Below are positions 56,032 to 63,682 of a DNA stretch of 64,000 nt, piece after piece. Under the pieces are notes generated by a model. The model ran no database searches. It worked only from the letters and a program-made list of their open reading frames with translations, and was not told the DNA's origin. The DNA is taken from the NCBI GenBank assembly GCA_963712905.1, contig CAVQJU010000010.1, positions 620,001 to 684,000 of the forward strand, read 5' to 3'. This DNA comes from CAVQJU01 sp963712905 (lineage in GTDB: Bacteria; Acidobacteriota; Vicinamibacteria; Vicinamibacterales; CAVVIG01). Positions within the stretch are counted from its first letter, which is position 1. Each line of letters begins with the position of its first letter. Position numbers and translations under genes: made by a program.

Positions 56032-56339
56032 CTACTTCTTCTTCGTGCCGGCGCCGTCGACAACGCCGAGAACTTCGTCTTCGCGCATGATGATGTATTC
56101 CTCACCATCGAGTTTGATCTCCTGCCCGAGTACTTCCCGAAGAGGATGAGATCGCCGGCCTTGACGTCGAGCGGGATGCGCGTGCCGTCGTCCTTCGACT
56201 TGCCGTTCCCGGCGGCAATGACCTTGCCTTGCTGCGGCTTCTCCTTGGCGGAGTCGGGGATGATGATCCCGCCGACCTTCTGTTCGCCTTCTTCGAGGCG
56301 CTGGATGATGAGGCGATCGTGGAGCGGTCTGACATGCAT
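56032..56339 (-). pseudogene. groS: Co-chaperonin GroES with a single-base frameshift
   Basis: The first 70 residues (VRPLHDRLIIQRLEEGEQK, GGIIIPDSAKEKPQQGKV, VKAGDLILFGKYSG) are a normal GroES. Then the frame shifts: one base is missing near 56124, where a C is expected in the codon pair GGC-CAG. The remainder (QEIKLDGEEYIIMREDEV, VVDGAGTKKK, stop at 56032) continues in the next frame. The full-length repair would be 102 residues. GroES is normally essential, so a second groES elsewhere or a consensus error are the likely explanations. It lies 15 bases after the unknown gene and 10 before groEL. Confidence 0.85.
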
Positions 56340-56354
56340 GGGTTCGACTCCTGA

Positions 56355-56972
56355 TTACGGTGACGGGGGCGGGACGGGCGGGAACAGCAGATAGGGCTGG
56401 TCCCGCAGTTCGCGACTCAGCTGGGCGTGACGCTGACGCCAGGGCTCGAAGCGTCTCGCGATGGCATCGAGCAGCCGGGCCTTGCGTGGAGACGGTTCGT
56501 TCAGAGCGGCACGACTGAAGAAAGTGGCGCCCAGCTGGGCATACCAACGGATGTTGTGCCGCGACCGCATCTGGTCCTCGAAGAACCCCGCCAGCAACAG
56601 ACACTGGGCCCCCGCGGTTTCCATGACCAGCGCGTCGTGCCGCAGCGTGGTGTCCGCCACGAAATGGTCGAACACCACCGTGAGACTCGCTGGCGTCGGC
56701 AGATCGGCGGCGGGGTGCGTGGAGACCTGGGCATAGTGCGCCAGCAGGCTGGCGTTGTAGAACAGCTCGTCTCGATCGACGGTGGACTCGGTGAGGTCCT
56801 GAAAGCGCAACACGAAGAATTCGAGCGCCTGCCGATGATCGATCGCGAGCAGTTCCCGCAGCGGGCTCGTCACGAGCAGCGACACCGGCAGGCCGCATGG
56901 ACTACGGGCATCTCGCACCTGTCGGAGCCACGATGGCTTGCCGTCGGTGACGGACATCGAGAAAGCGTGCAT
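56355..56972 (-). CDS. Unknown protein encoded just upstream of groES
   Basis: About 205 residues from ATG 56972 (56957 also possible). Predicted to be helical, with LLAGFFEDQMRSRHNIRWYAQ, LGATFFSRAAL and an RFEPWRQRHAQLSRELRDQPYLLFPP ending. This faintly resembles uncharacterised helical proteins in Proteobacteria that have an LLxGFFPE...SYYxxLGxxAY pattern; I cannot name a family. It ends 15 bases before groES on the same strand, so it is probably part of the chaperonin operon. There is no signal peptide, so it acts in the cytoplasm. Confidence 0.7.
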   Translation of the reverse strand: MHAFSMSVTDGKPSWLRQVRDARSPCGLPVSLLVTSPLRELLAIDHRQALEFFVLRFQDLTESTVDRDELFYNASLLAHYAQVSTHPAADLPTPASLTVVFDHFVADTTLRHDALVMETAGAQCLLLAGFFEDQMRSRHNIRWYAQLGATFFSRAALNEPSPRKARLLDAIARRFEPWRQRHAQLSRELRDQPYLLFPPVPPPSP

Positions 56973-57158
56973 ACGGAATGATGTCAGCCCGTGAGTCGAG
57001 AGACATACACGTATCCGTTCTAGAGGCCTTGATGAGGGACTGAAGCGGAAGGCGCGGAAGATACCGCGGGAGGGCTGCAGGGGCTCAGGAAAGCGAGACA
57101 ATTCAACACTACTCTTCTGAGCCCGCCAGCGCAAGCATTCCTTCCTGACGGTTCGACG

Positions 57159-57383
57159 CTACGCGGCCTTCCGTGCGCCGGACACGACCAGCACCACGCC
57201 GCCGGCCAGCGCCACAAAGCCCAGCACCGGCGACAGCGGCAGCGTCTTCTGTCGATCTGCCGTCGCGTGCAGCGGACCAATGTCGAGAACCGTTTCGCGG
57301 CTTGTGTACGTGACACCCTGGTAGACGAGCGCAACGAGCCCGAGCACGATCAACGCGACGCCAACGAGTGACATGGGTTTCAT
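57159..57383 (-). CDS. Small two-helix membrane protein
   Basis: 74 residues from ATG 57383 (GGAG upstream). Two hydrophobic helices (VGVALIVLGLVALVYQG and GFVALAGGVVLVVSG) flank a short loop with TSRETVLDIGPLHATAD. This arrangement is common among small inner-membrane proteins of soil bacteria without a known role. Divergent from the second Crp/Fnr gene. Confidence 0.75.
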   Translation of the reverse strand: MKPMSLVGVALIVLGLVALVYQGVTYTSRETVLDIGPLHATADRQKTLPLSPVLGFVALAGGVVLVVSGARKAA

Positions 57384-57406
57384 AAGGTGGTTGCTCCAGT
57401 TATCGC

Positions 57407-58159
57407 ATGACGAGCATCCCACGCGAACACGCCGCTGGCCTGTGCAGAAGTGAACGCCTGGAGGCGTTTGAGGGGGCGCCCTTTCGTATAAGATCGAGGC
57501 TCCCTTTGAAAGCCAAGAGGTCGGCCGGATTCGACGCCAAAACCTTCCTCGACTCGGCCGGGGTGGCCAGGAAAATCGTCACGTATCGTCGCGACGAGGT
57601 CATCTTCACCCAGGGCGATCCGTGCAACCACGTGTTGTACATCCAGACAGGAAACGTCAAGCTTTCGGTGCTGTCGAAGGGCGGACGTGAGGCGGTCGTG
57701 GCGATGCTCGGCGCCGGGGAGTTCTTCGGCGAAGGGTGCCTGGCGGGTCAGGCCGTCCGCATGGGCACGGCGACGGCGGTAGCGGACAGCAGCATCCTGC
57801 TGGTGGACAAGAACAAGATGGTGCGGCTCCTCCACGCAAAGCATGCGTTGTCGGATCGGTTCATCGCCCACATGCTGGCGCGAAACATCCGGATCGAAGA
57901 GGACCTGATCGACCAGCTCTTCAACTCGAGTGAGAAACGGCTCGCCCGGACGCTGCTGCTGCTGGCGCGGTACGGCAAGCACGACCAGCCCGTGCGGGCC
58001 GTGCCGCCCATCTCCCAGGGAACCCTGGCGGAAATGGTCGGCACGACGAGGTCGCGCGTGAACTTCTTCATGAAGAAATTCCAGCGTCTGGGCTTCATCG
58101 ACTATCGGAACGGGCTCAAGGTGAACAACTCCCTGCTCACTGTCGTGCTGCACGAGTAG
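57407..58159 (+). CDS. Crp/Fnr-family transcriptional regulator (copy 2)
   Basis: 250 residues. Sensor domain (FTQGDPCNHVLYIQTGNVKL, LGAGEFFGEGCLAGQ), dimer helix and winged helix (EMVGTTRSRVNFFMKKFQRLGFI). No Fnr cysteine cluster. A start at TTG 57506, preceded by GAGG, is an alternative to ATG 57407. It is 88 bases ahead of a small gene that overlaps the next Crp/Fnr gene, so copies 2 and 3 look like a tandem duplication. The regulators share most of their recognition helix. Confidence 0.9.
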   Translation: MTSIPREHAAGLCRSERLEAFEGAPFRIRSRLPLKAKRSAGFDAKTFLDSAGVARKIVTYRRDEVIFTQGDPCNHVLYIQTGNVKLSVLSKGGREAVVAMLGAGEFFGEGCLAGQAVRMGTATAVADSSILLVDKNKMVRLLHAKHALSDRFIAHMLARNIRIEEDLIDQLFNSSEKRLARTLLLLARYGKHDQPVRAVPPISQGTLAEMVGTTRSRVNFFMKKFQRLGFIDYRNGLKVNNSLLTVVLHE

Positions 58160-58246
58160 ATTCGTTCTGCAAGGCGGCGGCGAAGAGGCCCTGCATGTGC
58201 TCTTGTGCACACTGCAACCGAACGGGCGGCGCATAAACTCCATCGC

Positions 58247-58435
58247 ATGTTCAAGCTGATCACCACGATGCGACGCGGGTCATCAACGGGGCTGGCCGCG
58301 GCCTGGGCTCCCTACGCCACCATTGAGGCGGCCCGCCTTGGCACCTCGACTCTTCTCCGCGACGATCGCATTCTGCGTGTGATGATCGTGCGCAACGAGA
58401 TTCCACCCGCATTCGTCGAGTGGGCGGAGCGGTGA
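58247..58435 (+). CDS. Small protein translationally coupled to a Crp/Fnr gene
   Basis: 62 residues from ATG 58247, ending LRDDRILRVMIVRNEIPPAFVEW and AER. It has conserved-looking charged and hydrophobic periodicity, a Gly/Ala-rich middle and no signal peptide. I know no family. Its stop overlaps the next start by four bases (GTGA at 58432), which argues that it is translated and works together with that regulator. Confidence 0.6.
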   Translation: MFKLITTMRRGSSTGLAAAWAPYATIEAARLGTSTLLRDDRILRVMIVRNEIPPAFVEWAER

Positions 58436-59100
58436 CTTCTGGCGTCTCCAGCGCTGCAGAGAACGCCAACGCGCGGGCCTTTCTCGAGTCCGCTGGGACA
58501 GCGAAGACCATCGCCCGATATGCACGAGGCGATACCGTTTTCAGGCAAGGCGACGCCTGCACGCACGTCCTCTATATCCAGACCGGCGGCATCACGCTGT
58601 CAGTGGTGTCGAAGACCGGCAGAAAGGCGGTGGTGGCCACGCTGGGCCCCGGCGCTTTCTTCGGTGAGGGGGGTCTGGCGGGTCAGCCGTTCCGCATCGG
58701 GAGTGCGACGGCGACCGCTCCGAGCACAATCCTGCTGGTGCGGAAGGAAAGGATGCAGGAGCTGCTGCACAAACAGCACGCGGCGTCCGACACGTTCATC
58801 TCGCACATGCTGGCGCGCAACATACGGATCGAAGAGGATCTGATCGCTCAGCTGTTCAATTCGAGCGAGACGCGGTTAGCGCAGACCCTGCTGCTGATGG
58901 CCCACTACGGACAGCGCGACAAGCCGGTCCGTATGGTGCCGAGGATCTCTGAGGATGCACTCGCAGGAATGGTTGGCATCACACGCTCCCGCGTTCATTT
59001 CTTTCTCAAGAAATTCGCGAAGCTCGGATTCATCGAGCGCAAAGGCGATCTCCCATTCACGGTCAACGGCTCGCTCTTGAATGTCGTGTTGCACGACTAA
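58432..59100 (+). CDS. Crp/Fnr-family transcriptional regulator (copy 3)
   Basis: 222 residues from GTG 58432 (GGGCGGAG before it). Sensor domain with FRQGDACTHVLYIQTGGITL and LGPGAFFGEGGLAGQ, dimer helix NIRIEEDLIAQLFNSSETRL, winged helix GMVGITRSRVHFFLKKFAKLGFI. It differs from copy 2 by loss of one HTH residue pattern (GITRSRVH against GTTRSRVN) and a slightly longer wing tip, so DNA specificity may differ. Coupled to the small gene upstream. A palindrome TGTTCA-CAAT-TGAACA lies 17 bases after its stop. Confidence 0.92.
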   Translation: MTSGVSSAAENANARAFLESAGTAKTIARYARGDTVFRQGDACTHVLYIQTGGITLSVVSKTGRKAVVATLGPGAFFGEGGLAGQPFRIGSATATAPSTILLVRKERMQELLHKQHAASDTFISHMLARNIRIEEDLIAQLFNSSETRLAQTLLLMAHYGQRDKPVRMVPRISEDALAGMVGITRSRVHFFLKKFAKLGFIERKGDLPFTVNGSLLNVVLHD

Positions 59101-59116
59101 TGCGCCACACGAAGGT

Positions 59117-59132
59117 TGTTCACAATTGAACA
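59117..59132. promoter_or_regulatory. Short palindrome, possible Crp/Fnr-type binding site
   Basis: TGTTCA, four bases, TGAACA between the end of the third Crp/Fnr gene and the next secreted-protein gene. The spacing and half-site length suit a Crp/Fnr dimer, but it does not match the classical CRP or FNR consensus. Confidence 0.4.
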
Positions 59133-59233
59133 CGGCAAGCGACTGGAACTTGGCATCATGAGGCCGCGGACGAGAGCCTCCGCAGCTTCCCATCATCGCC
59201 GCGCACGGGTCGTCGGCGCGGCTTCACAGAAAG

Positions 59234-60070
59234 ATGCCCATGACAATCACACCAGTCCCGATGCTCGCACGCCGTCGCGTCGTGCGCGCCAACCTCGTGC
59301 TCCTCGTGAGCGCCCTGTCTCTGTGGTCCATGCCGGTGCTCGCGCAGGCTCCATCCGAACGCCTGCCTGACAAGGACGTGAAGACGCTGATCGATCAGGT
59401 AGACGAGGGGCGCGACAAGTTCGAGGGGAACCTCGACAGCCAGCTCAAGAACTCGACGCTGCGCGGACCGAACGGTGAGACGAATGTCTCAGGCGTGCTC
59501 CAGGACTACCAGGACCAGACCAAGAAGCTCCAGGGTCGTTTCAACGACAGCTACGCCGCCAGCGCCGAGGTCGCCACCGTCCTCAAGCAGGCCGCGGCCA
59601 TCGACAAGTACATGCAAGGCACGCCGAGCGTGACGAAGGGCCGCAGTGAATGGGATCGTGAGGCGTCGAGCCTGAAGCATCTGGCGGGAGCCTACGGCGT
59701 CACGTTTCCCCTCCTGGAGGGGGCGACAGTCCGCCGAATAAACGACACCGAGACGGCCGCCGCCGCCGGTGCCGTGGCGTCGGCCGCGGATCGCTTCAAG
59801 AACAACCTCGACAAAGCCAGCACGCTCTCGAAGGACGACAGAGAGGCCGCCAAGAAGGACGTCGAACTGCTGATCAAACAAGCCGAAGCGGTGAAGGACC
59901 GCACGAACGACGACAAGCCGGCGACGGCCGAAGTGAGGCAGCTCGTCGAACAGGTGGCCAGGGTCCAGACGTTTGTCGCCGCGCACCAGATCCCCGCGGC
60001 CATGACGGACTGGCAATCAGTGAAGACCTCGCTTGGCACGGTGCAGCAGGCCTTCGGTCTGCCGGAATAA
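59234..60070 (+). CDS. Secreted helical protein, unknown function
   Basis: 278 residues. Long leader with cleavage after MPVLAQ, then an all-helical mature part rich in Lys, Asp, Glu and Ala (KDVKTLIDQVDEGRDKFEGN, DREAAKKDVELLIKQAEAV). Such helical bundles appear in Acidobacteriota without known function; a periplasmic chaperone or scaffold role is conceivable (inference). It ends just before a strong hairpin at 60089-60121. Confidence 0.7.
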   Translation: MPMTITPVPMLARRRVVRANLVLLVSALSLWSMPVLAQAPSERLPDKDVKTLIDQVDEGRDKFEGNLDSQLKNSTLRGPNGETNVSGVLQDYQDQTKKLQGRFNDSYAASAEVATVLKQAAAIDKYMQGTPSVTKGRSEWDREASSLKHLAGAYGVTFPLLEGATVRRINDTETAAAAGAVASAADRFKNNLDKASTLSKDDREAAKKDVELLIKQAEAVKDRTNDDKPATAEVRQLVEQVARVQTFVAAHQIPAAMTDWQSVKTSLGTVQQAFGLPE

Positions 60071-60088
60071 GAGGACCAGACATCCAGT

Positions 60089-60121
60089 GCACACAGGGGG
60101 AACCCTGCTCCCTCTGTGTGC
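60089..60121 (+). terminator. Strong hairpin terminator (probably shared by convergent genes)
   Basis: A 13-bp stem (GCACACAGGGGGA against TCCCTCTGTGTGC, one G-U pair) with a seven-base loop, 19 bases after the secreted helical gene and between it and the convergent META-domain gene. No T run follows on either strand. Confidence 0.6.
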
Positions 60122-60258
60122 CGTGTCTCGACGAGAATCCTGATGGACACCTTCGGGATGATGATGCAGCTCGGCGTCATTTCGCCGGGGAGCCAATAGG
60201 GAGACCAGACCGAACGTCATCACCGTTTGAAGCCCAAACGCGGCCGTGCGGTGATCGG

Positions 60259-60726
60259 CTAGCGGACGAACCGTAGCGTTCCGCGCGAGGATGACAGTTG
60301 AAGGGCCGCGCCGCTGGTCGTGATGATGTTGTCGCCGCCGAGAAGGGAGAGGTACTGCTCATCGATCGGAGCGCTCGCGCAGTAGGCCATCGTCGAGGCC
60401 ATTAACCCGACGGACAACGTCTGATCGGTGACCGTGTACGCCGCCGAGGCACGATTGCAATCAGCCCGCGCCTGGACCTTCCCATCGTCGGTCAGCACGA
60501 GGGTGAAGAGATTCGGATCGACTATCGTGACGTCCGGGGAGCCGACCTCGGCCAGCGACTGCAGGGTCCACGTTGTGTTTGCGGCCAGGGCGGCCGACTG
60601 GGCCGACGAACCCGTCGAACTCGGGCCGGACGGCAGGGCGGAAGTTGCCGGATCGCCGCAAGACGCGGCCGCGAAGCCAACAAGGAGCAGACTGACGAAG
60701 GCGGTCGACCGCGCGCACATTTTCAT
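60259..60726 (-). CDS. META-domain lipoprotein (HslJ-like)
   Basis: 155 residues from ATG 60726. Lipoprotein signal ending VGFAAASC, a Ser/Gly/Ala linker, then a META domain with TWTLQSL, GKVQARADCNRASAAY, LSVGLMASTMAYC and EQYLSLLGGDNI, in which the two cysteines and ADCN turn are typical. The family is periplasmic and includes HslJ, linked to novobiocin tolerance and envelope stress. The exact role is unknown. Confidence 0.9.
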   Translation of the reverse strand: MKMCARSTAFVSLLLVGFAAASCGDPATSALPSGPSSTGSSAQSAALAANTTWTLQSLAEVGSPDVTIVDPNLFTLVLTDDGKVQARADCNRASAAYTVTDQTLSVGLMASTMAYCASAPIDEQYLSLLGGDNIITTSGAALQLSSSRGTLRFVR

Positions 60727-60886
60727 GCCGAACTCGGCTGCAAGCCGGCCGCCAACGCCAGATGCGCCATTTGTTGGACCCGACAGGGTCTGGGCCGTCG
60801 ATCTGTCCTGCCGTCGCGGCAATCACGGTGAAACGACCGTCACCAATATGAGCCACTTTCCTTCTGCCGCTATTTCCCCTTGAAGT

Positions 60887-61121
60887 TTGGTCGCCGGCGG
60901 GCTGATCGGCGCCGGGATTCGCGCCTCACGACCGGATCGGTTCACGCTGGCCACCGGAGTTCGCGACGCGGAACATCGCCGTGGCCACTGCCATCGCGCT
61001 GACACTGGCCGGCCGCGTCGAGTTTGCGTTCTTCGGGACCGCGTATTTTCTGACGGAGATTCCCGTGATGCTCGCGGCCGCCCTCGTCTACCGACAACGC
61101 CGTATCCTCGAGCCTCGGTGA
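60887..61121 (+). pseudogene. C-terminal remnant of a bile acid:sodium symporter-family transporter
   Basis: About 75 residues of membrane-protein sequence: GGLIGAGIRASRPDRFTLAT, then after a one-base shift near 60957 EFATRNIAVATAIALTLAGR, VEFAFFGTAYFLTEIPV and LAAALVYRQRRILEP, stop 61121. The ATRNIAVA...YFLTEIP pattern belongs to the last helices of BASS-family transporters. The N-terminal two thirds are absent and the frame is broken, so no transporter is made. Confidence 0.6.
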
Positions 61122-61243
61122 GACGCCCCACCTCCGCCAATGCTTCGGCGGGCAGGTGCCGGTCGCTCGGGTTTTCGGTAGGGACCGGTGGCTGGTCGAT
61201 TTATAGTTCTGACGCCGTCTTTGGCCCCGTTCGGAGGGGAGCT

Positions 61244-62263
61244 ATGCGCCAGTTCAGCGCCACGGTGTGTGCCGCATTCGCCCTCGTCAGCCTTGTCCTC
61301 GTTGCTCACGCCCAGGGACCGGCCGCCTCATCGGCCGGACCTGCGAGCCGCCAGACCTATCGTGTGCCGCGCACGCCGTGGGGCGATCCCAACCTCGAAG
61401 GCAAGTGGCCCGGCAGCCTGGCCTCCGGCATTCCGCTGCAGCGTGCCGAGTCACTCGGCACGCGCAACACGCTCACCGATGCGGAATTCGCCGACCGCCT
61501 GGCGCAGGCCGAACGCCAGAAGGATCAAGACGTCGCCGACTTCGACTTCGAGCACCCGAGCGTCCCCTTCGGTCAGGTCGGTGGCGGGCAGTCGCCGCCG
61601 CAGCACTGGTTCGAACGGTCCGCGCCGCAGCGCCAGGCGTCGTTGATCGTCGATCCGTCGAACGGCCGCCTGCCGGCCATGACGCCGGCCGCACAGCAGC
61701 GCGTCGCCGAGCGGCGCGCGCGCGAGAACGGCGACTCGGCCTCGTACACGGACTTCACCCTCACCGAGCGCTGCATCACGCGCGGCCTCATCGGTTCGGT
61801 CCTCCCTGGTGGCTACAACAACGGGAACCGGATCGTGCAGTCGCCCGGATACGTGACGTTCGTCAACGAGATGATCCACGAAGCGCGCATCGTGCCGCTC
61901 GACGGCCGGCCGCATCCGGGTCCGGCGATTCGAAGCTACCTGGGCGACTCGCGCGGCCACTGGGAAGGCGACACGCTGGTGGTCGAGACCACGAACTTCC
62001 TCGACCGGACGGGCGTCGGCATGAGCGGCACCGGCGCCAGCGACGCGATGAAAATCACGGAACGCTTTACGCGCACCAGCGAGGCGATCCTCAATTACTC
62101 GCTGACCGTCGACGACCCGGTGACGTGGACCGTGCCCTTCACGATCCGCTTCGACCTCGGGCGCGACGACCGCTATGGCATGTTCGAGTACGCGTGCCAC
62201 GAGGGCAACTACGCGCTGCCGAACATCATGAGCGGCCAGCGTGTCCAGGAACGTCGTCGCTGA
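61244..62263 (+). CDS. Exported 'WEGDT' family protein (third copy)
   Basis: 339 residues, ATG after GGAGGGGAGCT. Signal peptide (LVSLVLVAHAQ), then WGDPNLEGKWPG, GHWEGDTLVVETTNF, ERFTRTSEAILNYSLTV and PFTIRFDLGRDD, the same C-terminal domain as the genes at 16347 and 18291. It lacks the N-terminal extra domain and has no DUF6152 neighbour. The family is widespread in Acidobacteriota and functionally uncharacterised; lipid or ligand binding is suggested only by the lipocalin-like GxW opening. Confidence 0.85.
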   Translation: MRQFSATVCAAFALVSLVLVAHAQGPAASSAGPASRQTYRVPRTPWGDPNLEGKWPGSLASGIPLQRAESLGTRNTLTDAEFADRLAQAERQKDQDVADFDFEHPSVPFGQVGGGQSPPQHWFERSAPQRQASLIVDPSNGRLPAMTPAAQQRVAERRARENGDSASYTDFTLTERCITRGLIGSVLPGGYNNGNRIVQSPGYVTFVNEMIHEARIVPLDGRPHPGPAIRSYLGDSRGHWEGDTLVVETTNFLDRTGVGMSGTGASDAMKITERFTRTSEAILNYSLTVDDPVTWTVPFTIRFDLGRDDRYGMFEYACHEGNYALPNIMSGQRVQERRR

Positions 62264-62273
62264 TCGGATGGCC

Positions 62274-62759
62274 TCACCGCCCTGCAAGGGCCGCAACGAA
62301 CATCCCTGTTGCGATCGTGCTCGCAACTGTTCGAACGTGATTCCACATCGTCCATTCAGTCAAGTAGCGTGACCACAAGGCGAGGCCCTGCGGGCTGGCG
62401 GGATCAGCGGCCACAAGCGCCTCGTTCATCGGCTGGTTGAACACCATGGTCACGCCACACATGCCGAGCACATAGATGACGCCGCCGATCGCCATCAGCG
62501 CAGAGCCGGGCTGCCCCCACCGTACGCCGCCGAGGATCGCCAGCCCGACGGCGGAGAGCGTGGTCACCATGAAGACCGGCAAGAACGGTGATTTCACGAT
62601 ATCGACGATCGTCGCGTTCATCGCAGCCATGCCCGCTGCCGGCGCGATGCGCCCGAGCGACGTCATGATGAACGCGGAGAAAGCGAAGTAGACGCCCGCC
62701 ATCAGACCGCAGCCGATGGCCGAGGTCCAAAGCAAGGCAGGAGCGAGCATGCCGCGCAT
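62274..62759 (-). CDS. DUF1772 membrane protein
   Basis: 161 residues with four predicted membrane helices (LLWTSAIGCGLMAGVYFAF, VFMVTTLSAVGLAILGG, LMAIGGVIYVLGMCGVT, TVASTIATGMFVAALAG). MNATIVDIV and WNHVRTVAS are typical DUF1772 landmarks, a family that includes anthrone-oxygenase-like proteins. It starts 2 bases after the NAD(P)H-binding gene stop and is likely co-transcribed with it. Confidence 0.85.
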   Translation of the reverse strand: MRGMLAPALLWTSAIGCGLMAGVYFAFSAFIMTSLGRIAPAAGMAAMNATIVDIVKSPFLPVFMVTTLSAVGLAILGGVRWGQPGSALMAIGGVIYVLGMCGVTMVFNQPMNEALVAADPASPQGLALWSRYLTEWTMWNHVRTVASTIATGMFVAALAGR

Positions 62760-62761
62760 AG

Positions 62762-63586
62762 TCAGACCCTCCAGGCGTTCGAGGCGGCGGCATCGCGGGC
62801 GTAGTCGGCGAAGTCCCTGGCCGGCCGGCCAAGCGCTTCCATCACGCCGCTCTGGACTTCGCAGTTGCGGCCATCGAGCGTGACGGTGAAGAGTTCGTCG
62901 AGCAGAACGATGACATCCTCGGGCACGCCTGCTCCACGCATTCCTTCCGCGAAGTCCTCTCCCGAAATCTGCGTGTAATTGATCCGACGGCCGACGGCCT
63001 TGGAAATTTCGGCGACAGCTTCCGAGAAGGTGATCGCGCGCGGCCCGGTCACCTCATAGAGCTTGCCGATATGGCGGGTATCGGTCAGCGCCGCCGTCAC
63101 GACATCGGCAATGTCGTCGACATCGACGAACGGTTCGGGGACTTCGCGAGCGGGCAGCGCAATCTCGCCCGAGAGAACCCCGTCGATCAGATAGCCTTCG
63201 GAGAAATTCTGGTTGAACCAGCTCGACCGCACGATCGTCCAGGGCATGCCCGACGCTTGCAGCGCCACTTCGGCAGCCTGGGCACCCGGCTCGCCGCGTC
63301 CCGAGAGCAGGACGATGTGTTGCAGGCCGGCTTTGCTGGCCATCTCGGAGAGCGCAGCGATGTCCGCCGCCGCGCTCGGCACGGAAACATCGGGGTGGTA
63401 GGTCACATAAGCCTCGGACACGCCTTCGAGTGCCGCTGTCCAGCCGGCCGGCGCCGCCCAGTCGAACGGAACCGGCGTCGATCGCGACGCCAGCCGCGTC
63501 GCCAATCCCCGCTGCCGCAACCTGGCTTCAACACGGCCACCCGTTTTCCCGGCACCACCGACGATGAGAATGGGATCATTGTTCAT
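62762..63586 (-). CDS. NAD(P)H-binding NmrA-like protein
   Basis: 274 residues, AAGGA before the ATG. Dinucleotide motif VGGAGKTGGRV at the N-terminus, then TIVRSSWFNQNFSEGYL and EVPEPFVDVDDIADV, the NmrA/SDR-a5 pattern of quinone reductase-like or redox-sensing proteins. Paired with a DUF1772 gene and divergent from a TetR gene: this trio recurs in Proteobacteria as a redox/aromatic stress unit. A mirrored double-operator region separates it from the TetR gene. Confidence 0.9.
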   Translation of the reverse strand: MNNDPILIVGGAGKTGGRVEARLRQRGLATRLASRSTPVPFDWAAPAGWTAALEGVSEAYVTYHPDVSVPSAAADIAALSEMASKAGLQHIVLLSGRGEPGAQAAEVALQASGMPWTIVRSSWFNQNFSEGYLIDGVLSGEIALPAREVPEPFVDVDDIADVVTAALTDTRHIGKLYEVTGPRAITFSEAVAEISKAVGRRINYTQISGEDFAEGMRGAGVPEDVIVLLDELFTVTLDGRNCEVQSGVMEALGRPARDFADYARDAAASNAWRV

Positions 63587-63603
63587 GGATCAATCCTTGC
63601 GTC

Positions 63604-63653
63604 TTAATACGAGATAATCTCGTATTTGTAAACACGATAAACTATCGTATTAA
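63604..63653. promoter_or_regulatory. Divergent promoters with two TetR-type operators
   Basis: Two back-to-back promoters share overlapping -35 boxes at 63626-63632. Leftward: TTTACA, 17 bases, TATTAA. Rightward: TTGTAA, 16 bases, TATTAA. Each spacer is occupied by a palindrome: AATACGAGAT-A-ATCTCGTATT (63606-63626, perfect) and AACACGATA-AAC-TATCGTATT (63631-63651, one mismatch), with centres 25 bp apart. This is a textbook TetR-family repression layout controlling both genes. Confidence 0.75.
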
Positions 63654-63682
63654 GGTCGTCAAGTGCCTTTTTGGGAGTCCGC

